DNA from: DATKLX01 sp035542155
Lineage (GTDB): Bacteria; Chloroflexota; Anaerolineae; Anaerolineales; Anaerolineaceae
DNA length: 19,178 nt
Direction of reading: 5' to 3'
Assembly: GCA_035542155.1 (NCBI GenBank)
Contig: DATKLX010000182.1
Coordinates: 1-19,178, forward strand
Shown here: positions 13,892 through 19,178 of the stretch, one piece after another
Numbering within the stretch: the stretch's first letter is position 1
Layout: every line of letters starts with the position of its first letter
Program-made: the position numbers and the translations under genes
The notes under the pieces: model-generated
What the model saw: only the letters and a program-made list of their open reading frames with translations
Told to the model about the DNA's origin: nothing
Database searches by the model: none

Positions 13892-13931
13892 GGTGGTATC
13901 ACTATGATGGTAGCGCGATATCGATGCCACC
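13892..13931 (+). promoter_or_regulatory. Hairpin in the putative 5' leader of the chemoreceptor gene
   Basis: GGTGGTATC (13892-13900) pairs with GATGCCACC (13923-13931), nine pairs including one wobble, around a 22-base loop. An alternative partner for GGTATC is GATATC just inside the right arm. It lies 55 bases before the chemoreceptor ATG. It resembles no riboswitch class I know, and there is no U-tract. The surrounding gap 13767-13985 holds the divergent folKP promoter on its left; no convincing promoter was found for the chemoreceptor. Confidence 0.35.
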
Positions 13932-13985
13932 CTCGAGATTTGATTCGATTCATTTATCTATGAGAAAGGAAGTTAAGAAGATTTG

Positions 13986-16421
13986 ATGAACATCTCCCAA
14001 ACGCACAGCACCTCAGATTTCAAAATCCCCTTCCGGCACTCGCTGCAGGCGAAACTGCTCTTGGTCATTATCGCAATCACCTTGATCCCGCTAATGATTC
14101 TCCAGGCTATGAGCGCTTATCAGGCCAGACAGGAAATTGTCCTCCTAATTCAGGGTAAGCTCTCCAACGTCGCCACAGATGCCAATAACTACATCACCGA
14201 CTGGGCCTCGGAGCGCGCCCAAGACGTTAAAACACTGTCAGGGTTGGAACAGATCCAGACCCTCGATCAAGAAAACGCTCAAAAACTCCTGGAGCAGTAT
14301 AAAACCACCTGGGGGATCAACGAATCGTTGCTCCTTATCAATGCAGAGGGATCAACAAGTATCAACACTGACCACAAAGAGGCCAATGTGGCCGAGCGCC
14401 AGTATTTCAAGGACGCCATCATCGGGAAGGAAACCGTGTCCGATCCGGTCATCTCGAAGGGAACGGGGAACGTCATTCTGGTGTTTGCGACGCCAGTGAA
14501 ATCGAAAGAAAAAGTAGTGGGAGTCCTCGGCGGAACGGTCCCGGTCAAGCTAATCGGCGAAGACCTGCTGGGACAGCTTGAGCTGGGAAAGACAGGCCAG
14601 GCGTATTTAATCAACCAGGCCGGCCTGATTGTAACGCCGCTCAAGTACGACGCGGAATTGAAGGCGGCTTGCGGAAAAGACAGCGTGGTTCTGCAATGCA
14701 GCATCGACACCTACGCCAGCCAGCAAATCCAGGCCGGAAAGGATGGGGTCGCCGAATATCGGGATTTCCGCGGTAAGCCGGTGATCGGCGCCTACCGCTG
14801 GATCCCGGCTCTGCGACTGGGGCTGGTCGTCGAACAGGAACAATCCGAGGCGCTGGCTGCGGTCAACCGCCTGGTGACGACCTCGATCGCGTTCGGCCTC
14901 GTCGTCATTCTGATAGTCAGCCTGCTTGCCATTCTGATCACCCGCTCGATCGTCCAACCGATCCGCCAGATGGCGCACAGCGCGGACCTGCTGGGGGAAG
15001 GCAAGATCCGCCAGCAGATCGAGTTTGAACGGAAGGACGAAGTGGGCGTGCTGGCCAATTCCTTCCGGCGGATCATCGCGTACCAGACCGAAATGGCCGA
15101 GGCCGCCAGGAAGATCGCCGCAGGAGACCTGTCGGTGACGGTCAAGCCGCAGTCGAACGAGGACGAGTTGGGCCTGTCTTTCGCCAAAATGCTGGCCCGG
15201 CTGCGCGAGACAGTTGGCCAGATCGCGGAAAACGCCAGATCCCTGAGTGCTGCATCTACCCAAATGGCGACCTCGGCGGCGGAAGCCGGCAGCGCCACCA
15301 ACCAGATCGCCGCCACGATCCAGCAGGTCGCCCGGGGAGCCGCCCAGCAGACCGATGCATCCACGCGCACAGCGGCAGCCGTGGAACAAATGAGCCGGGC
15401 GATCGATGGAGTTGCCAGAGGGGCTCAGGAACAGGCCAGCGCGGTCGGGAATGCCAGCCAACTGACCAACCAACTCAGCCAGGCCGTCCATCACATGGCC
15501 CAGGCGGCGCAGGATGGAGCAGAAGGCGGCAATGCGGCCGCCCAGGCATCCAAAGAAGGCGTAAAGATCGTAGAAAACACGATCCTGGCCATGCAGGGGA
15601 TCAAAACAAAAGTAGGCCTGTCGGCCCAAAAAGTCGAGGAGATGGGCCAGCGCTCCGGGCAGATCGGGCTGATCGTGGAAACGATCGACGACATTGCCGG
15701 CCAGACGAACCTGCTGGCGTTAAACGCCGCGATCGAAGCGGCGCGGGCCGGAGAGCACGGCAAAGGGTTTGCCGTGGTGGCTGATGAAGTCCGCAAGCTG
15801 GCCGAACGTTCATCGGCTGCCACCAAGGAGATCTCGGCGCTGATTGTCGGGATCCAGAAGACGGTGGAAGAGGCAGTCGCGGCGATGAAAGCCGGCGCCC
15901 AGGAAGTGGAAAATGGGGTCGCTGCGGCTAACCAGGCCGGCGCGGCGCTGAACAAGATCCAGGCGACCGCCGAGCAGGTCTATCAGGGTTCGAGTGGTTC
16001 CATCGCCATCGCGAACAAAGCCATCCAGGCCGCGGAGGAACTGGTCGGCGCGATGGACAGCGTCAGTGCGGTGGTTGAAGAGAACACGGCCGCCACGGAA
16101 GAGATGTCGGCCAATTCAGGCGAGGTCACCCAGGCGATCGACAACATCGCCAGCGTAAGCGAGGAGAGCAGCGCCGCGGTGGAAGAAGTCAGCGCGAGCA
16201 CAGAGGAGATGAGCGCCCAGGTGGAGGAAATCGGCGCTTCGGCGCAATCCCTGGCGGCGATGGCCCAATCGCTGCGGGAAGTGGTCAACCAGTTTGTGCT
16301 CCTGGAAGAGTCCGGCGAAGCGGTCGCGACGCTCAGCGCGCCGATCCGGGAAGTGGTTGGCAGCCCGACCCCGGCGCTCCAGCCGGTGGGCGCGGCGCGC
16401 TCGAACGGCAGGCACGGATAA
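13986..16421 (+). CDS. Methyl-accepting chemotaxis protein with dCACHE-type sensor
   Basis: The 811-residue chemoreceptor has TM1 at about 22-41, a periplasmic/extracellular double-CACHE-like ligand domain (45-290, with YFKDAIIGKETVSDPVISKG, VFATPVKSK and the second-half strand GQAYLINQAGLIVTP), TM2 at about 296-318, HAMP at about 319-372 (IVQPIRQMAHSADLLGEGK) and a second HAMP-like unit at 376-430 (KIAAGDLSVTVKPQSNEDEL). The signalling coiled coil has the nearly invariant hairpin tip DIAGQTNLLALNAAIEAARAGEH followed by GFAVVADEVRKLAERS at about 567-600, which docks CheA/CheW. Ala/Glu-rich adaptation-type helices flank it. There is no C-terminal NWETF-type tether. The ligand cannot be read off. 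An in-frame TTG directly precedes the chosen ATG; the Shine-Dalgarno is weak. No other che gene is in the window, so it is an orphan receptor. Confidence 0.93.
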   Translation: MNISQTHSTSDFKIPFRHSLQAKLLLVIIAITLIPLMILQAMSAYQARQEIVLLIQGKLSNVATDANNYITDWASERAQDVKTLSGLEQIQTLDQENAQKLLEQYKTTWGINESLLLINAEGSTSINTDHKEANVAERQYFKDAIIGKETVSDPVISKGTGNVILVFATPVKSKEKVVGVLGGTVPVKLIGEDLLGQLELGKTGQAYLINQAGLIVTPLKYDAELKAACGKDSVVLQCSIDTYASQQIQAGKDGVAEYRDFRGKPVIGAYRWIPALRLGLVVEQEQSEALAAVNRLVTTSIAFGLVVILIVSLLAILITRSIVQPIRQMAHSADLLGEGKIRQQIEFERKDEVGVLANSFRRIIAYQTEMAEAARKIAAGDLSVTVKPQSNEDELGLSFAKMLARLRETVGQIAENARSLSAASTQMATSAAEAGSATNQIAATIQQVARGAAQQTDASTRTAAAVEQMSRAIDGVARGAQEQASAVGNASQLTNQLSQAVHHMAQAAQDGAEGGNAAAQASKEGVKIVENTILAMQGIKTKVGLSAQKVEEMGQRSGQIGLIVETIDDIAGQTNLLALNAAIEAARAGEHGKGFAVVADEVRKLAERSSAATKEISALIVGIQKTVEEAVAAMKAGAQEVENGVAAANQAGAALNKIQATAEQVYQGSSGSIAIANKAIQAAEELVGAMDSVSAVVEENTAATEEMSANSGEVTQAIDNIASVSEESSAAVEEVSASTEEMSAQVEEIGASAQSLAAMAQSLREVVNQFVLLEESGEAVATLSAPIREVVGSPTPALQPVGAARSNGRHG

Positions 16422-16427
16422 AGGATC

Positions 16428-16466
16428 AGCACGCCCCGAAAAGAGTTTTTTCGGGGCGTGCTTTTT
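16428..16466 (+). terminator. Strong factor-independent terminator after the chemoreceptor gene
   Basis: AGCACGCCCCGAAAA (16428-16442) pairs with the complementary arm ending at 16462 around a short GAGTT-type loop, and a T-run follows (16462-16466). It lies six bases after the chemoreceptor stop. It sits between two convergent units; on the minus strand no T-run follows the hairpin, so it chiefly stops the plus-strand transcript. Confidence 0.92.
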
Positions 16467-16496
16467 GAAGACCGGGATTATCAAAAAAACGACCGC

Positions 16497-17543
16497 CTAT
16501 TTCCTTTCAAGGATCGTCGCGCAGCCCAGACCATTGTGAGAGGCGGCGGCGAGCATCGCGCTGTGCAACCCCTGCGCTTCGAGCTGGTCGAGCAGCTCCA
16601 CCAGAGCGACCGCCCCGCTGGCCTGGCCGAGATAGACGCGCATTGGCAGACGTTTTTCCAGCGGAACGTGAAACTCCCGGGCCCAGACCGCCTCGACACC
16701 CAAAAAGTCAGCCGAAACCTGAAAGAGATCGATGTCGCTCAACTCGAGTCTGGCGCGGTGCAGGGCATGCTGCGTGGCAGGGAGGATCCCGGCCCAGGCC
16801 TGGTCCCGCCCGAGGGAGACCAGGCTGCGCGCATCCAGGCAGGCCCGCGGGGCGAGGGCATCCTGCTCGACCGCCCTGATCGAGGCCAGACTAACGGCGG
16901 CCGCCGCGCAACCGCAGGCGGGAAAATGGGCTTCGGTCAACGGGCTTTGCGGCGCCAGAGTGCGAAGGGTTTCGATGGACAAAGCCTGCTGAGGCTGATC
17001 GCGGTCGAGCAGCTCTCCAACCTGGACCAGCGAGGCCGTCGGTTTCGTTTCCGCAGTGGAAGCCAGGCGATCGTTTGGACGGCTGGCCAGCGCATCCAGT
17101 TCATCGCGGTCGAGGCTCCAATCCAGAGCCCAACGCTCGGCCAGAGGGCGGAGAATTGGATCGAAGCATAGGCCATTCTGGGTGACTGGGAAAGCGGTCA
17201 CTGCCCCGGCCAGGGCCAGATCAAGGTCGCCGGCGAGGATCGCCTGGGCGGCAAAATGGATGGCCTGCTGCCCCGCCAGAGGACCGCCGCCAACCAGGAT
17301 CCCGGGGGAAAGAGCGGGCATGCCGCTGTGAATGAGGGCATTATGCAGGGATATCCCGTCCGGGTCGCCCCAGATGACGGTCTCCAGGCGCGAGCGGTCG
17401 ACGCCCAGGCGCTGCATGGCGGCCTGGAGGACGGTGTAGCTCAGCTCGGTCTGGACGAATGGGGGCTCGTCCGGCTCGGCGGCGAGGATCTCTCCCTGGC
17501 CAAGCGGCGTGCGCGCAGCGCTGATGATGAATACCTCGGGCAT
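16497..17543 (-). CDS. Thiolase-fold protein lacking the thiolase catalytic residues
   Basis: This 348-residue protein opens with MPEVFIISAARTPLGQGE, the standard thiolase N-terminus, and keeps the family layout: VIWGDPDG, LHNALIHSGMP, QQAIHFAAQAILAGDLDLALAG, SDIDLFQVS and a closing ATILERK. The active site is gone. The region that should read V-C-G-S-G around the nucleophilic cysteine is LVGGGPLAG (83-91); NEAFA is SADFL (277-281); the GHPxGASG loop is YLGQASGA (304-311) without His-Pro; and the last C-x-G motif is AASHNGLG (333-340). It is also about 40 residues shorter than typical thiolases. It is therefore unlikely to cleave or condense acyl-CoA; acyl-CoA binding or a scaffold role is possible. 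The ATG has an AGAGGG nine bases upstream, inside the end of the homoserine dehydrogenase gene (six-base gap). Confidence 0.82.
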   Translation of the reverse strand: MPEVFIISAARTPLGQGEILAAEPDEPPFVQTELSYTVLQAAMQRLGVDRSRLETVIWGDPDGISLHNALIHSGMPALSPGILVGGGPLAGQQAIHFAAQAILAGDLDLALAGAVTAFPVTQNGLCFDPILRPLAERWALDWSLDRDELDALASRPNDRLASTAETKPTASLVQVGELLDRDQPQQALSIETLRTLAPQSPLTEAHFPACGCAAAAVSLASIRAVEQDALAPRACLDARSLVSLGRDQAWAGILPATQHALHRARLELSDIDLFQVSADFLGVEAVWAREFHVPLEKRLPMRVYLGQASGAVALVELLDQLEAQGLHSAMLAAASHNGLGCATILERK

Positions 17544-17549
17544 AGCGAT

Positions 17550-18581
17550 CTACCCTCTGATAGCGTTAATGAAATCAGCGAGGAGGCCGTAAGCAGTGGT
17601 ATCCGGCCCGGGATCGTTTTCCACGATGCCCAGGCCAGGGAGAACGTCCAGCTCGAACTGGACGTAGGAGCTCGTCCCACCGATACTGTAGAGCGGCGAG
17701 TCGGGAGAAACCATCTCGGGAGCAACCCGCCCATGGATCTCACCGCCTTTGCGGCGCGCGGTGCAGACCAGCTTCCAGCGTTTTCCCGCCTGGCGGGCAT
17801 CGGTGAGCATCTGCGGGGTAATGCCGCGGATGCCGGTGCGGTCTACCTGCCGGGGAGTAAAGGGGATGCCCATCAAAACAGTGATCAGAGCGGCGACCTT
17901 GATCGCCGCGTCCCAACCGTCGATGTCAGCGCTGGGGTCGGTCTCGGTAATCCCAATCGAGCGGGCGTACTCGACGGCCTGGTCGAAAGTCTGGCCCTGA
18001 TTCATCAGGCCGAGAAGCAGGTTAGTGCAGGAGTTGAGGATACCGAAGAAGCCTCTGAGGTTGGCGGCGGGAAGCGGCTCGCGGAAGAGGGAAAAGATTG
18101 GCGCGCCGTCCATGACGGCCGATTCGAAGAGGAAACCCCGCCCACACTGCGCGGCCAGGTCGTTCAGTTCGCTATAGGCATAGACCACAGGGCCTTTGTT
18201 GGCGGTGATAGCGTGCATCCCAGCCTGCAAGGCCGCGCGGAGATGATCAACCGCCGGCTGACCGGTGAGGTGATTGACCGGGGAATTCTCGAAGAGAACC
18301 TGGGCCGGAACATGGCGGATAAAATCTAATCCATCTATTGGAGTGGAGTCCTGCGTGGAGAGGGAATCCAGTCGTTGGCCGGTTTCGGCCAGCTCGAGCG
18401 CCCCGGGGAGGTCCAGGCCGCGGGCGTCGATCGCCAGGCCGTGGCGGCCAGTGTAGATGCCGGTCACGGCGAAGGTCAGGCCGTAGCGATCGCGCAGGTC
18501 GGGCTGCTTGCGCAGCAGCAGGCGGGCCAGTGCGCGGCCAACGTTTCCAAAACCGATCAATGCCAGGTCGTAGTGCTGCAT
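17550..18581 (-). CDS. hom: Homoserine dehydrogenase
   Basis: This 343-residue enzyme reduces aspartate semialdehyde to homoserine, the branch point to threonine and methionine. The Rossmann start ALIGFGNVGRALARLL (7-22) binds NAD(P); TANKGPV (126-132) and FESAVMDGAPI are the dinucleotide/substrate hinge motifs; ILNSCTNLLL (181-190) replaces the usual G-I-x-N-G-T-T-N-x-I-L; DPSADIDGWDAAIKV (215-229) carries the substrate-binding acid and the catalytic Asp/Lys pair. The C-terminus GPDTTAYGLLADFI is the expected cofactor-cap helix. There is no ACT domain, so feedback control by threonine through that domain is not expected. Its ATG comes one base after the stop of the upstream SCO1664-type gene, so translation is probably coupled. 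Confidence 0.92.
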   Translation of the reverse strand: MQHYDLALIGFGNVGRALARLLLRKQPDLRDRYGLTFAVTGIYTGRHGLAIDARGLDLPGALELAETGQRLDSLSTQDSTPIDGLDFIRHVPAQVLFENSPVNHLTGQPAVDHLRAALQAGMHAITANKGPVVYAYSELNDLAAQCGRGFLFESAVMDGAPIFSLFREPLPAANLRGFFGILNSCTNLLLGLMNQGQTFDQAVEYARSIGITETDPSADIDGWDAAIKVAALITVLMGIPFTPRQVDRTGIRGITPQMLTDARQAGKRWKLVCTARRKGGEIHGRVAPEMVSPDSPLYSIGGTSSYVQFELDVLPGLGIVENDPGPDTTAYGLLADFINAIRG

Positions 18582-18582
18582 G

Positions 18583-19178
18583 TTAGACTGGCGGCCAGGG
18601 GTAGGCGCGGCGGTTTGAGACCGGGGGAGGGAAGCAGCCCCGCTCGATCAGGCCGCGAGAGCGCTGGACCATGGCGCGGATCTCGGATGGGCTGAGCAGG
18701 TGGCGAATCTCCTGGGCAATACCTGGCTCGCCATTCGGCTCGACGGACAGCGCCAGAGGAGCTTCCAGGAGAGCGATCAGGCGGCTAAGGTCATCCAGGA
18801 GGGGCGTGGGGATATTTTCCCCGGCGAAATCCCAGATCACGGTGCGCAGTTTATCCTCCTCGTGAAAGCACAGGCCATGATCGATCAGCCAGAGATGGCC
18901 GCGCTGGTCGATGAGAACGTGGCTGCCTTTACGGTCGGCGTTGTTGATCAGCAGGTCAAAAAGCATTACCGGGCGCAGCCGCTGGCGGTCGCCGGCCTCG
19001 AAGTTGAAATAGTGGTAATCGGGATCGTGCTCGACGTACTGCTGGATCGACCCTGGACCAAGGGGGCCTTTGCGCCGATATACAGTGGGGGGAACGAGGT
19101 CCCAGCGGAGAGCCTCGCTTACCAGATAGGCAACGACCTCGCGCTTGGCAAGGGTTCCGGAAGGAAAATCCCACAACG
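18583..19178 (-). CDS. SCO1664 family protein (kinase-like fold), 5' end cut by window edge
   Basis: The frame enters from the right edge and ends with a TAA at 18583-18585; 198 codons are visible. Recognisable blocks of the SCO1664/PI3-PI4-kinase-like family are LWDFPSGTLAKREVVAYLVSE, WDLVPPTVYR, GPGSIQQYVEHD, then VMLFDLLINNADRKGSHVLI and LWLIDHGLCFHEEDKLRTVIWDFAGE. The NNADRKG and DHGLCFH segments correspond to the catalytic loop and metal-binding DxG-like motif, so phosphotransfer is possible, but no activity is established for the family as far as I know. The first possible start in view is a TTG at 19174-19176; homologues have roughly 60 more residues upstream, so the true start lies outside. 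One base separates it from the homoserine dehydrogenase gene. Confidence 0.85.
   Translation of the reverse strand, partial: LWDFPSGTLAKREVVAYLVSEALRWDLVPPTVYRRKGPLGPGSIQQYVEHDPDYHYFNFEAGDRQRLRPVMLFDLLINNADRKGSHVLIDQRGHLWLIDHGLCFHEEDKLRTVIWDFAGENIPTPLLDDLSRLIALLEAPLALSVEPNGEPGIAQEIRHLLSPSEIRAMVQRSRGLIERGCFPPPVSNRRAYPWPPV

Noticed and set aside
14607..15629. Minus-strand open frame of 340 codons
   Set aside because: Antisense to the chemoreceptor, whose domains are unambiguous.
17256..18329. Plus-strand open frame of 357 codons
   Set aside because: Antisense to homoserine dehydrogenase and the thiolase-like gene; no recognisable motif.

Overview
The window looks like chromosomal DNA of a GC-rich, free-living bacterium, most probably a member of the Chloroflexota (Anaerolineae-like). 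This is an inference from gene content: a class A penicillin-binding protein with Ig-like C-terminal domains, a CarD-type regulator, exported proteins with Pro/Thr/Ser-rich tails, an SCO1664-type kinase-fold protein and an exported MTA/SAH-nucleosidase homologue. No single marker gene fixes the taxonomy. No tRNA, rRNA, CRISPR array or intact mobile element was seen.

Layout. Positions 1-5444 are almost entirely minus strand: a DUF885 protein cut by the left edge, a lipoprotein nucleosidase, a coupled membrane protein and LLM-type flavin oxidoreductase, a remnant of a SnoaL-like cyclase, a coupled pair of uncharacterised proteins (the second with a RelE/ParE-like C-terminus), and a CarD-type regulator. 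Positions 5445-7318 hold a structured intergenic region, a decayed plus-strand MFS transporter and a minus-strand PHP-domain phosphoesterase. At 7319-7978 a small exported helical protein on the plus strand ends in a clear terminator. From 13766 down to 7969 runs a tight minus-strand operon: folK-folP fusion, a large PBP1C-like protein, and an exported, membrane-anchored protein with a mucin-like stalk. A chemoreceptor (13986-16421, plus) has its own strong terminator. From the right edge down to 16497 runs a second minus-strand operon: SCO1664-type protein (cut by the edge), homoserine dehydrogenase, and a thiolase-fold protein.

What stands out. Two full-length proteins keep the fold of a well-known enzyme but lack its catalytic motifs. 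The 978-residue PBP homologue has lost the first glycosyltransferase glutamate, the GGSTITQQ motif and all three transpeptidase motifs (SxxK, SxN, KTG). The thiolase homologue has lost both cysteines, the NEAFA asparagine and the GHP histidine. Both frames are open and sit in tightly packed operons, which suggests selected pseudoenzymes rather than decay. This contrasts with the two truly broken genes in the same window (SnoaL remnant, MFS remnant). The pseudo-PBP and its exported partner are the best candidate for an undescribed envelope module. Secondary points are a TACAAT hexamer that recurs upstream of four minus-strand transcription units in a locus that encodes CarD, and a nearly leaderless promoter for folKP.
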